This document shows positions 54,296-64,000 of a stretch of 64,000 nt of DNA, piece by piece; position 1 is the first letter of the stretch; the number at the start of each line of letters is the position of its first letter. Origin of the DNA: Blepharisma japonicum (lineage: Eukaryota; Ciliophora; Heterotrichea; Heterotrichida; Blepharismidae); the NCBI GenBank assembly GCA_949751835.1, contig CATKHK010000016.1, positions 62,001 through 126,000 on the forward strand, in the 5' to 3' direction. Position numbers and translations under genes: made by a program. The notes below the pieces were generated by a model. It worked only from the letters and a program-made list of their open reading frames with translations. It was not told the DNA's origin and ran no database searches.

Positions 54296-54928
54296 TTATT
54301 CATCAGAATCCACTCTTTTTTTCACACAAACATACACATAGTGAATAGATTGCCCATCTTCTTTTGTCATAGCTGCAGTTGTAGAGAGCACAGGTTTCGA
54401 AATTCTATACTCAAAAACGTTCCAAGTAAAATCTGGCATTTTTAGGTACCGATTTCTGTTTTCAGGAGGAGCATAGCTTATCGAGACAAAAATTCCTTGT
54501 GGTTTTAATACTCTCTGGACTTGGGTTAGCATTCTTCTAGCCATGATATTAGAACGGTCTCCACAGAGAATGGAGTCTAAAGTGCCTTTGTCAATAACAG
54601 CATCAAAACTGCTACTTGGAAAATCCATTGACATCACGTCTTTACAAGCAAACTCGATGCCTTCTTTGTCTTGATAAAAGGATTTCATATCATCAATGAC
54701 AATTTGGGAGTTGTCAATATTCATGATGGAGATGTAGCCTTCTTCTTGCATGTCTTCAGCAAGTTTTGAATTGCCACAGCCTACGTTTAGAATCTTTTGA
54801 TCGAATGGGATGTATTGAGTTATGATATCTTTTATGCCAGCCCATTTCTCGTATCAGTCAAACTGCTCCTTTTTGTGCAAATATCTCTCCTGCCAATAGC
54901 CAAGTCTTCCGTATTGAGCTGAAACCAT
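54296..54928 (-). CDS. METTL13/EEF1AKMT4-like methyltransferase
   Basis: Class I SAM-dependent methyltransferase, 210 residues, TGA at about 54863 as Trp. The N-terminal signature YGRLGYWQERYLHKKEQFDW is typical of the METTL13, EEF1AKMT4 and METTL12-like group that methylates elongation factors or related targets. The SAM motif I appears as ILNVGCGNSKLAEDM, followed by the acidic residue after strand two (IMNIDNS). Motif IV region VIDKGTLDSILCG is also characteristic. It starts at the first ATG, 54928. Substrate unknown. Confidence 0.85.
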
Positions 54929-55384
54929 TTATGAATTTAAAGATTGAATTAAAGTATTTTCAAAGATTTTCATGAGACTTTTATTTATTAAATATTTAAT
55001 TATTTTGTTTTGATATTGGCTTTACTTTATAAATTTATAACTAATGCAGGATAAATTTATAATGAGCTTATGAATTATGGAAATTTGATAAATTTTAGAC
55101 GTAACATGTGGAGGTGCTAACTTTATTTAAAATAGCAAGCTATTGATAGCATTAGTTGACTAATTTTTTTTTATCAGTCTGGATGACCATAAAACCGGAA
55201 ATAAAAATTAGGTCAGAATATTTAGAGACGTTAGATAAGGCTAAAAAGTGGACATACAAAAATTTTCAAATAATTTAACAGCAGATTAGCATAAATTATA
55301 ATATCAAAATTCAAGAAAATAAAAATTAAATTTTTATTTGAACAATTGAATTATTCAACATAACTACTCAAACCCCCTATTAAA
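54929..55384. other. Divergent spacer
   Basis: 450 AT-rich bases between the methyltransferase and ribonucleotide reductase genes. I see nothing in it beyond T and A runs. Confidence 0.4.
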
Positions 55385-57730
55385 ATGGATGACACAGAAA
55401 GATATGTAATAAAGCGGGACAACTCCAGACAGCCAATTTACCCTCACAAAATCAAAAAGAGATTAGAAACACTTCTAGATGGTCTTAATAAAGAATTTAT
55501 CAACCTTGATGTGATTGTCAAAAAAGTATCAGAAGGAATCTACAATGGCGTGTCGACATCTCAACTAGACAATCTTGCTGCAGAGACTTGTGCTTATATG
55601 AATATCGTTCATCCTGACTATTCCAAACTTGCTGCTCGCGTTGCTATTTCAAATCTTCATAAAATGACCAAAACAAGCTTTTTTGAAGTAATCCACGATC
55701 TTTATAACTTGAAAGAGTCTCAAAACGAGCCTGCTCCTCTAATTGCTACAGATGTCTATGAATTTATCAAAGAAAATCGTGCTATTTTAGAAAATTCAAT
55801 TGATTTTTCTCGAGATTTCACTTATGATTACTTTGGCTTTAAAACACTCGAAAAAAGCTATTTACTCAAAATAAATGGAAAAATCGTTGAAAGGCCTCAG
55901 CATATGCTTATGCGGGTTTCTGCAGGAATCCATACAAATGATATAGAATCCACTATTATAACTTACAATTTGATGAGCGAGAAGTGATTTACCCACGCAA
56001 CCCCAACCTTATTCAATTCAGGAACCCCGAGGAATCAAATGTCGTCTTGTTTCTTGATGGCCATGCGTGAGGATAGTATAGAAGGCATTTATGACACATT
56101 AAAACAATGTGCAATAATCAGTAAATGTGCAGGAGGAATAGGTCTAAGCGTTCATAATATAAGGGCAAGCAGTTCTTATATAAAAGGAACTAATGGCACA
56201 GCAAATGGCTTAGTCCCAATGCTTAAAGTGTTCAATGATACTGCAAGATATGTAGACCAAGGTGGTGGAAGACGGAAAGGCGCTTTTGCAATATATTTAG
56301 AACCTTGGCATGCTGATATTTTTGATTTTTTAATGCTGAAAAGAAACACAGGAAAAGAAGAACAGAGATCTAGAGACTTGTTTTATGGGCTGTGGATACC
56401 TGATTTGTTCATGAAAAGGGTCGAAAATAATGAAAATTGGACTCTTATGTGCCCTGATGAATGTCCTGGACTTTGTGATGTGTGAGGAGATCAGTTTGAA
56501 GAATTATATGTAAAATACGAAAATATGGGAAGAGGAAGAAAAGAGATCCAGGCGCAGGCAGTTTGGTCAGCTATTATTGATAGTCAAATTGAAACAGGAG
56601 GACCTTACATGCTTTATAAAGACCATGTCAATAAATTTTCAAACCAAAAAAATTTAGGGATTATAAAATCAAGCAATTTGTGCACCGAAATAGTAGAATT
56701 TACATCCAAAGATGAAATCGCTGTATGCAATTTGGCTTCAATTGCGCTAAATAAGTTTGTCATCAATCGAGAATGTTTTGACTTTCAGAAACTTTATGAA
56801 GTAACTCAAGTTATTACGTATAATTTGAATAAAATTATTGATAGGAATTATTATCCATTGCCTGAGTGTGAAAGATCAAATTTAAGGCACAGACCAATTG
56901 GAATAGGAGTCCAAGGCTTTGCGGATACTTTGCTATTATTGAGATTGCCATTTGAAAGTGCGGAGACAATGAAACTAAATAAAGAAATTTTTGAGACCAT
57001 TTATTTTGCAGCTTTAACTGCAAGTAATGAGCTAGCTCAAATATATGGGCCATATGAGAGTTATGAAGGATCACCTATATCACAAGGAATTCTCCAATTC
57101 GATATGAGAGGAATAATACCTTCACATAAATGGGACTGAGATAGCCTCAGATTAAAAATTTCTGAGTTCGGGGTAAGAAATTCACTTTTAGTAGCCCCAA
57201 TGCCTACAGCTTCAACTTCACAAATTTTAGGAAACAATGAGAGCTTTGAGCCTTACATGTCGAATATTTATGTAAGAAGAGTTCTAGCTGGAGAATTTGT
57301 ATGCGTTAATCCTCACTTAATATCAGATCTTGTCGAAAAAGGATTATGGACCCACAATATAAAAAATAAAATCATTGCAAATAATGGCTCTGTCCAAGAT
57401 CTACATGAAATTTCTGATGATTTAAGAGCGCTCTACAAAACAGTTTGAGAAATCCCGCAAAAAGTGTTGATTGACTTAGCCATTGGAAGATCCCCTTTTA
57501 TTGATCAAAGCCAGAGTTTGAATGTTTATATTTCTGAACCTAGTTTTGGGAAACTGACGTCACTGCATTTTTACTGTTGGAAAAGAGGGCTAAAAACTGG
57601 CATGTATTATATGAGGTCCCGATCAGCTGCTGATGCAATTAAGTTTACTGTAGACATCGAAAATCTTCTAATATCAAGTGGCTTTAACACGAAATCGGCT
57701 GATCCGTTCCTAAACGACGAGCTGATATAA
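55385..57730 (+). CDS. RRM1: Ribonucleoside-diphosphate reductase large subunit (class I)
   Basis: Makes deoxyribonucleotides. 781 residues, one exon, TGA codons at about 55987, 56485, 57139 and 57448 as Trp. The ATP cone opens the protein ([20 protein letters not shown]). Active-site parts are present: the Cys in [21 protein letters not shown] with Cys and Glu, [11 protein letters not shown], and the radical-transfer Tyr pair in [13 protein letters not shown]. The protein ends [18 protein letters not shown]. The usual C-terminal tail with a CxxC or CxMCGS redox pair is not there, and the 170 bases that follow encode nothing like it. The small subunit is not in the window. Confidence 0.95.
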
Positions 57731-57898
57731 AATACTTTTAATAATTTTTTAAAGTAGATATTCTTATGATCTCACTATTATTCTTTATATAAATCGGTTT
57801 TAAATTTAAAAATCGTTAGATCTTTTTGAATTTTCTTATCAGATATTATAATAGTAAGAATTTGCCCTTTATATACAATGTATTTATCTTATTTTTAA

Positions 57899-57970
57899 GG
57901 CCGTTTGGTCTAGTGGTATGATTCTCGCTTAGGGTGCGAGAGGTCCCGGGTTCAATTCCCGGAACGGCCC
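57899..57970 (+). tRNA. tRNA-Pro (anticodon AGG)
   Basis: 72 bases with all four arms. The acceptor stem pairs GGCCGTT at 57899-57905 with AACGGCC at 57963-57969, with C at 57970 as discriminator. The anticodon arm CTCGC-TTAGGGT-GCGAG puts AGG at 57931-57933. The T arm has GGTTCAATTCC (B box), and the D arm has the A-box sequence. There is no intron. A T5 run at 57971-57975 is the pol III terminator. The sequence fits known eukaryotic tRNA-Pro closely. Confidence 0.96.
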
Positions 57971-57975
57971 TTTTT
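57971..57975 (+). terminator. Pol III T-run terminator of tRNA-Pro
   Basis: TTTTT directly after the discriminator base of the tRNA; the standard RNA polymerase III stop. Confidence 0.8.
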
Positions 57976-58011
57976 ATGAAATTTTATTGCTTGGAATTTT
58001 ATTAAATATGA

Positions 58012-59163
58012 TTATTTTAAGAGCTTCAGCAAGTCACTGACATGACTTTGGTTTTTGGAGACTAGGAATCCCATATGATCAATATCATAATCATTTTTGA
58101 AAAATGCGATTTTGGATTTTGGAAGCTGCATTCTTAAGTGATCTAAATCTTTCATAGAAGCTATCTGATCATATTTCCCATGGAATATTGCTAAATTGCA
58201 TTTGATCTTTTCAAAATCAAGAGATTTTGGCACTTTGCTGCCATAAAGTCTGAGGTTTTCTTGTTCGCCATAGTCGAAGTATCTTGGGATAGGAGATTTT
58301 CTATTTGCCATTTGCATTCAAAATTTCATATTCAGTCTGCTTGTTTTTCCAACAAAATTGTAAAGATAATTTGATAAATATTTTGAATAGTCTTCTTCAT
58401 GCTTCATTTTAAGCAAATATTCACCAACAGCCAAAGTTACAGAAGGAAACGCTGCTGTGAGCTTCAAATTAGTTGTAGATTTAAGAGAAATTCCTACAGG
58501 GCCATGATTATTGGAGCTTTCAAAAGATTTTCCTATAGCAAGATGTAAAGGAGATAATGATAAAAATCCACAAGGAGCACTCCATAAGGCTGCTAAATTA
58601 ACCTTATCACCATATTCAGGGTTCATTGAAAAACAGTGAATAGCTGCGTAAGATCCTTGAGAGTGACCTAAATAATTAAGCTTTTTCTGGCCTGTTGTAT
58701 GTAAAACATAATCAATTGTAGCAGGAACATCAAAATCTCCTATATGAGTAGCGCACCAATTCCAGAATTCTGGGTCTTCATATCTTAGAGTTTTATGGAG
58801 CCGGCTATAGTTGTTTCCTCTACAATTCAAAAGCCAAACATCATGTCCATTATCTACTAATTCAAAAGCAGGAGGCTTAGCACTTTGGTTCATTACAAAA
58901 CATTTGGAATTTGCTGTCATCCCATGGACAATTAAGACTGGGGATTTATTTGGGTACTGATTTTCTGCCTTACTAAGCCTAAATAAACGAAGAAAATATC
59001 CATCTTTGGTTTCTACCCAATGATTTTGAACAAAATATCCTTTACCTTGGCAATATTCTTCAAATGGTGAAGTTATTTCACTGGGAAGCTTTATTTTGTT
59101 TAAGTATAGTCGCATGCCTGCATAAGCTCCAGCTCCACCAAGGACAAATTTTAGTAAGCCCAT
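58012..59163 (-). CDS. Acid-lipase-like alpha/beta hydrolase (LIPA/gastric lipase family)
   Basis: Hydrolyses triacylglycerols or sterol esters. 383 residues, TGA at 58318-58320 as Trp. The oxyanion region PVLIVHGMTANSKCF, the strand NGHDVWLLNCRGNNYSR and the nucleophile elbow GHSQG (Ser about 168) match the acid lipase branch. The acidic residue lies in FHGKYDQIAS and the His in YDIDHMGFLVS near the end. The N-terminus begins MGLLKFVLGGAGAYAGMRLY; it is hydrophobic and could act as a signal anchor, or be myristoylated. Animal relatives are lysosomal or secreted. Converges with the tRNA gene at 40 nt. Confidence 0.9.
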
Positions 59164-60209
59164 TTATGGCTTATTTTAATAAAATCAGATTAGCCCTAAT
59201 AATTATAAAGCTAGATGCGATCAATTTATTTCTTTTGTTGCTTCTTATTACTATATTTCTCAATAATTCTTTGTTTAGATTGCAAAAAATAAAATTTAAA
59301 AGGATTTAGGATATCGCTGTATTGACTTACAAAGAGACATAAATTTAAGTAAACTCAGCTCTTATAAAATAGATTTGTTTATTTAATATAAAAATAAATT
59401 CACTAATCAAAAGATACTGCCAATTTACTAGGCAGATGCAATAAATAAAATATATCAACGAAAGAGCTATCAGGAGAAAAATATTGTTGAATATATAAAG
59501 GCTAAATATATGTAATACTAAATAGCCATTCAAGATTTCATATAAGAAAGATAAGCATAAAGTAAAATACGTTATTGGATGGCCACTAATTTAATAATTC
59601 TCTTGATGATTTTTCGCATACGATTGCAATCTAAATATAAGCTTCAATGCATGAGATCATTCCTTCAAAATTATTTCCAAAATATATAAGAAATAGAGGA
59701 ATAAAAATAGAAATACTATTTTCCAAATTCCTATTAATTATCAATTAGTTTAATCATCAAAAATTAAATATGTGCAGGCATATTGATTTAAAGTTTATTT
59801 TATTAATATAATCTTTGATATCAATATTTATTTTTAGATACTTACTCTTTATTGTAAATATCTTATATTATTTTTTGATTAATTAATTTAAATAATTAAG
59901 CCATATTCATTTTCTTTCACAATTCTTGAGGTCAATATATGCTTAGGATTTTCCCTCCTTTCTGATACGAATCTTTAATATTAGAAGAGCTGAAAATATC
60001 GGAATACTTTTAGCAGCAATATGCCTGAATTTAGGTAGCCAATCGATCTCAACAGTAAATTATTTATTTTCTTCTAAATTTGAACTCATAATTGCTTTTC
60101 CTTCCTTAAACTATCATCCTTCTGATGAATTTCCTAAAAAATACTTATACCTTTCATTCATTCTCCTTTATCTTTCCACATTAACCACAGATACAAAGAT
60201 CTCTTATAA
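59164..60209. other. Longest spacer, divergent
   Basis: About 1050 AT-rich bases between the divergent lipase and transhydrogenase genes. Short frames exist but none reads like a protein. No tRNA or repeat seen. Confidence 0.4.
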
Positions 60210-63200
60210 ATGGAAGCCTTTGTAGTCGGAGCATACATGGTATGCGCCGTTTTCTTTATTTTATCATTAGGAGGTCTGAGCAACCAAGAATCTGCCAAGA
60301 GAGGTAATTTCTATGGTGTGATTGCAATGATCTTAGCAATCATTGCAACATTATTCGTGGAAGAGTTTAATGGAAGATACCTTTTCTTCTTCCCAGCTTT
60401 TGTCCTTGGCGGTGCTGTAGGTCTCGCAATGGCTTTGAAAGTCGAAATGATAAGTATGCCTCAAATGGTTGCCGCTCTGCATTCCTTTGTAGGTCTCGCG
60501 GCTACTATGGTTTCCTTTGCTAGCTATCTTTTAGATCCAGATCAAACAAGTTTAGAGATTATAGAAATAAATATAGGAGTTTTTATAGGGGCAATCACTT
60601 TTTCAGGATCTGTGGTTGCTTGGGGAAAGCTACAAGAAGTCATTAGAAGCAAGCCTCTTATCATTTGTGGCTGGTTCAGACATGTGATCAATTTGATGGT
60701 CGCGTTAGGGTGCTTAGCATGTGCAATTTATTATGCCATTGAAGAAGACCATGATTACAGACTCTACGCTTTATTGGTTAATGCTGGACTTTCATGCTTT
60801 ATTGGTTGGCACTTAGTTATGGCAATTGGAGGAGCAGATATGCCTGTCGTTGTTTCAATGCTGAACTCTTACTCAGGCTGGGCCACTTCTGCAAGCGGAT
60901 TTTTGCTTCAAGATGAACTTCTCATCATAACAGGTGCCCTTGTAGGTGCTTCTGGTGCTATTCTGAGCTACATTATGTGCAAAGCTATGAATAGATCTTT
61001 CTTCAATGTCATTGCAGGAGGATTCGGAGAAGGAACAACTGTTGCAGCTCAGGCAGCTCAGAATATTAAAGTAACTGGAACAATAAAGCCAATCACTCTT
61101 CACAAGATGGTTGATTTATTAAGAGATGCCCACAATATCATTATTGTCCCTGGATATGGGATGGCTGTTGCCAGATGCCAACATGATGTAGGAGCCCTTG
61201 CTGATTTCTTGATCAAAACTGGAAGAAAAGTCAGATTTTGTATTCACCCAGTTGCTGGAAGATTACCTGGACACATGAACGTCCTTTTAGCTGAAGCTGA
61301 TGTAGATTACTCAATTGTAAAAGAGATGGACCATTTAAATAAAGAATTCCCAGAGGTTGACCTCGTTCTCGTTATTGGTGCTAATGACATTGTTAACCCA
61401 GACGCTTTAGAGAACCCTCTATCTCCAATTGCTGGTATGCCTGTTTGTGAAGTCTGGAACGCCAAAGATACTGTGGTTTTCAAGCGTGGATCAGGAGTTG
61501 GTTATGCTGGAATTGAGAATCCTCTCTTCTTTAAAGACAATACTCACATGTTTTATGGAAACGCTGATAAGTCAATCAAAGATATCCTAACTCAAGTTAC
61601 TGCATTAAAAGAAGTTTTCATAGAAACTGGAGGTGGAGTTGAATATGATGATTCAGCTGATGAAGAAGATGCTTTAAATCAGCCAGTAGAAGTTTTCCCT
61701 GAGCCAACTAAGCAAATTGGAGTTCCAAACGAAATTTATCCTTTAGAAAATAGAGTTGCTATGGCACCTGATTCAGTGAAACTATTTAGAAGATTAGGAT
61801 TTAGAGTTCTTGTTGAATCCGGAGCAGGAAAAGGGGCTAATTTCCCAGATGAAGCTTATATACAAGAAGGCGCTATTATTGCAAGTATAGAAGAAGTCTG
61901 GAATAGTGAAATCGTCTTAAAAGTAAGAGCACCTTCTTATCACCCTGTTCTTGGAAGACATGAAGATACATTATTGGAAAACACGAGATTGCTTGTCTCT
62001 TATGTGTATCCAGCATCAAATTCAGATTGGCTAAAAGATCTTGCTAAGAGATATCCAAAACTTACTTACATGGCAATGGACTGCGTCCCAAGAATCACCA
62101 AAGCACAAAAATTAGATTCATTAAGCTCAATGGGAAGCATTGCAGGCTACAGAGCAGTTGTTGAAGCTTTCCACTATTACAAGAAAACCCCAAAGCCAAT
62201 GGTCACTGCAGCTGGCAAAATTCCACCCACTAAAGTTCTAGTTATTGGAGCCGGTGTTGCTGGCCTCGCTGCTATAGGCTATAGCCGAAGCTTAGGTTGC
62301 ATTGTAAATGCTATGGACACAAGATCTGCTGCAAAATCTGATGCAGAGTCTATGGGTGCTCATTTTGTTGAGGTCCCTATCAAAGAAGAAGGCGCTGTTG
62401 TCGGTGGCTACGCCAAAGTGATGTCTGAAACTTACCAAAAGGCTCAATATGATGTCACCAAAAAGACTGCTGCAAAATGTGATATTGTCATCACTACAGC
62501 CCTTATCCCAGGCAGAAAGGCACCACTTTTGATGGACGCAGAAATCGTTAAAGCTATGAAATATGGAAGTGTCATTGTGGATCTCGCTGCTGAACAAGGA
62601 GGCAATGTAGAAGGAACCAGAGCTGGAGAAGCTGTTTTCACTGATAACGGTGTAACAATTGTAGGCTTCACTGACTTAACAAGCAGGATGGCTCCTCAAT
62701 CATCAGAACTCTATACAAACAATTTATACAACCTCCTTGATGACCTTAAAAACACACATAAGTTTGAAATCAATTTAGATGACGAAATCATTGGTCCAAT
62801 GGTCGTGGTTCATAATGGGGAATACACTTATCAGCCACCAAAAGCAGTCCCAGCTCCTCCTAGGCCAAATGTAGAGGCCCCAGGAGCTCATCCAAGCAAG
62901 AAAAAGCAAAAGCATCATTGGTCAAGAGATTTCAAAATGTTTATTGTCGCTGCAGTTGCCATTGGTCTTTTCATTGGGCTATCTTATGCGACATATGGAA
63001 CCTTTATGAGATTATTCATGACTTTCGTTCTCGCAATTTTTATTGGATATATGGTTATTTGGAATGTTACCCCAGCATTACATACACCGCTAATGAGTGT
63101 TACTAATGCCATTTCAGGAATCATTGTTATTGGATCTATGCTTCTTTTAGATCCAGCCGAAGGAACTATTGACGAAGGGTCAGGAATCGCTATCGCATCA

Positions 63201-63347
63201 GTATTTTTCGCAAGCATCAACATTTTTGGTGGCTTTACTGTAACACAAAGAATGCTCAGCATGTTTAAGACCGATAAGAAAAAGAAAAAGAATAAGCACC
63301 ACGATCATAACAAAAAAGACAAGAAAGATAAAAAGCGCAAGCATTAA
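60210..63347 (+). CDS. NNT: NAD(P) transhydrogenase, single chain with PntB-PntA domain order
   Basis: Proton-translocating enzyme that reduces NADP+ with NADH across a membrane. 1045 residues in one exon, no TGA. Order: a PntB-type TM block (about 1-275), then the NADP-binding domain III (about 285-460; VPGYGMAVARCQHDVGALAD, then GRLPGHMNVLLAEADV and ANDIVNPDA), then a linker, the NAD-binding domain I (about 510-880; VPNEIYPLENRVAMAPDSVK, GAGVAGLAAIGYSRSLG, DLAAEQGGNVE), and last the PntA TM helices (about 905-1015). Animal NNT runs the other way (domain I first). The tail is Lys/His-rich. No targeting peptide is seen. Confidence 0.95.
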   Translation: MEAFVVGAYMVCAVFFILSLGGLSNQESAKRGNFYGVIAMILAIIATLFVEEFNGRYLFFFPAFVLGGAVGLAMALKVEMISMPQMVAALHSFVGLAATMVSFASYLLDPDQTSLEIIEINIGVFIGAITFSGSVVAWGKLQEVIRSKPLIICGWFRHVINLMVALGCLACAIYYAIEEDHDYRLYALLVNAGLSCFIGWHLVMAIGGADMPVVVSMLNSYSGWATSASGFLLQDELLIITGALVGASGAILSYIMCKAMNRSFFNVIAGGFGEGTTVAAQAAQNIKVTGTIKPITLHKMVDLLRDAHNIIIVPGYGMAVARCQHDVGALADFLIKTGRKVRFCIHPVAGRLPGHMNVLLAEADVDYSIVKEMDHLNKEFPEVDLVLVIGANDIVNPDALENPLSPIAGMPVCEVWNAKDTVVFKRGSGVGYAGIENPLFFKDNTHMFYGNADKSIKDILTQVTALKEVFIETGGGVEYDDSADEEDALNQPVEVFPEPTKQIGVPNEIYPLENRVAMAPDSVKLFRRLGFRVLVESGAGKGANFPDEAYIQEGAIIASIEEVWNSEIVLKVRAPSYHPVLGRHEDTLLENTRLLVSYVYPASNSDWLKDLAKRYPKLTYMAMDCVPRITKAQKLDSLSSMGSIAGYRAVVEAFHYYKKTPKPMVTAAGKIPPTKVLVIGAGVAGLAAIGYSRSLGCIVNAMDTRSAAKSDAESMGAHFVEVPIKEEGAVVGGYAKVMSETYQKAQYDVTKKTAAKCDIVITTALIPGRKAPLLMDAEIVKAMKYGSVIVDLAAEQGGNVEGTRAGEAVFTDNGVTIVGFTDLTSRMAPQSSELYTNNLYNLLDDLKNTHKFEINLDDEIIGPMVVVHNGEYTYQPPKAVPAPPRPNVEAPGAHPSKKKQKHHWSRDFKMFIVAAVAIGLFIGLSYATYGTFMRLFMTFVLAIFIGYMVIWNVTPALHTPLMSVTNAISGIIVIGSMLLLDPAEGTIDEGSGIAIASVFFASINIFGGFTVTQRMLSMFKTDKKKKKNKHHDHNKKDKKDKKRKH

Positions 63348-63435
63348 GTTAAGTATTTTACGTAGTTAATTGGATTATTTAATAACTAGGCTCCCCAAAA
63401 AATAAAATCATGTAAAATTTTAAAGAAAATTGAAT

Positions 63436-64000
63436 ATGAAGTTTTATGCAGTTAGAAAAGGAAGGAAAACGGGGATCTTTACAGACTGGGAAGAGTGCGA
63501 AGCGAGTGTAAAAGGATTTTCGGGGGCTAGATATAAAAGTTTTGCTACAATAGAGGAGGCAAATAAATTTTTGAATGCTGGGCCAATTGTGATTACAGAT
63601 ACCAATTCTGAAAGAAGTTCTGGAGATAAAAATATTAAGATTTCAAAGAAGACTTATCAGTTGCCCTCAAACAAATTTCAAGAAACTGCTCAAAATAACC
63701 AAAATTACGGATCAACATACTGAACACAAAATTCTGTCAAAAATAGGCCAAAAAAGAAATTTACTGAAGAAAAAAGGCCTGCAAAGCCTAAAATAGATGC
63801 ATGCTATTCTTTATATTTTGATGGTGGCTCAAGAGGAAATCCAGGCCCTTCAGGGTCAGGGTTTGTAATAAAATCGCCAACCGATGACATTATTGACCAA
63901 GGCTGTGTCTACAATAACATAAAAACAAACAACGAAGCTGAATATATTGGCTTAAATCTAGGTTTGGAGAGAGCTCTTCAATTAGGAATTGAAAACATAA
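63436..64000 (+). CDS. Ribonuclease H1 (C-terminus outside window)
   Basis: Cuts RNA in RNA-DNA hybrids. 188 codons are visible. The N-terminal hybrid-binding domain is complete: MKFYAVRKGRKTGIFTDWEE, then VKGFSGARYKSFATIEEANK, with the aromatic and basic residues that grip the duplex. A basic linker follows, with TGA at 63721-63723 as Trp. The catalytic domain begins with YFDGGSRGNPGPSGSG, whose Asp is the first metal ligand, and TNNEAEYIGL, whose Glu is the second. The ATG at 63436 is the first of the frame. The remaining Asp residues lie beyond base 64000. Confidence 0.93.

Overview
The window looks like macronuclear DNA of a heterotrich ciliate, most like Blepharisma. Three things in the sequence say so. 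(1) About half of the genes run open only if TGA is read as tryptophan. TGA falls at conserved Trp positions in the phosphodiesterase, PIG-Q, ribonucleotide reductase, COQ9 and kelch genes, while genes end in TAA or TAG. (2) The introns are extremely small: twelve of 15 nt and two of 18 nt, nearly all GTA...TAG, and all carry an A at intron position 10. (3) Genes are packed on both strands with tiny AT-rich gaps, down to 2 nt between converging stop codons. I see no operons, CRISPR arrays, insertion sequences or intact mobile elements. The genus is inferred; no rRNA gene is in the window.

Layout. 1-15 kb: insulysin-type M16 protease (partial), membrane cyclic-nucleotide phosphodiesterase, START-like lipoprotein, quinone oxidoreductase, coiled-coil protein, RING/B-box/kelch protein, a type I membrane protein, kinesin, a CDPK-like kinase, a compact ZC3H14/Nab2 homologue back to back with COQ9, and a small two-TM protein. 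15-31 kb: DDX3/Ded1 helicase, RING/B-box protein, six-TM protein, tubulin-ligase-like enzyme, CFAP97-like and IQ proteins, LITAF-domain protein, Frag1/DRAM-like protein, SAPS phosphatase subunit, NDR/LATS kinase, ankyrin protein. 31-46 kb: coiled-coil protein, ARA6-like Rab, ribosomal protein eS26, a second RING/B-box/kelch protein divergent from PIG-Q, a basic orphan, a decayed coding remnant, C2H2 zinc-finger protein, orphan, MORN3, succinyl-CoA ligase alpha, 14-3-3, DIX-domain protein, TOM22-like protein. 46-64 kb: RING/TRAF zinc-finger protein, PRA1 protein, kelch protein, orphans, myristoylated leucine-rich-repeat protein, PLAC8 protein, RING-H2 membrane protein, methyltransferase, ribonucleotide reductase large subunit, tRNA-Pro, acid-lipase homologue, a fused transhydrogenase with permuted domain order, and RNase H1 (partial).

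The genes form no single pathway. Recurring themes are ciliary or cytoskeletal parts (kinesin, TTLL, MORN3, CFAP97-like, 14-3-3), mitochondrial functions (COQ9, TOM22-like, SUCLG1, transhydrogenase), signalling (PDE, CDPK, NDR, SAPS, Rab) and a set of predicted N-myristoylated proteins. The points most worth following are the fixed geometry of the micro-introns, a tandem CAG/TAG acceptor where one choice creates a stop, the ARA6-type Rab, the EF-hand-degenerate CDPK, a ribonucleotide reductase without its C-terminal cysteine tail, TRIM-like proteins ending in kelch propellers, and the decayed locus at 38.5-39.9 kb.
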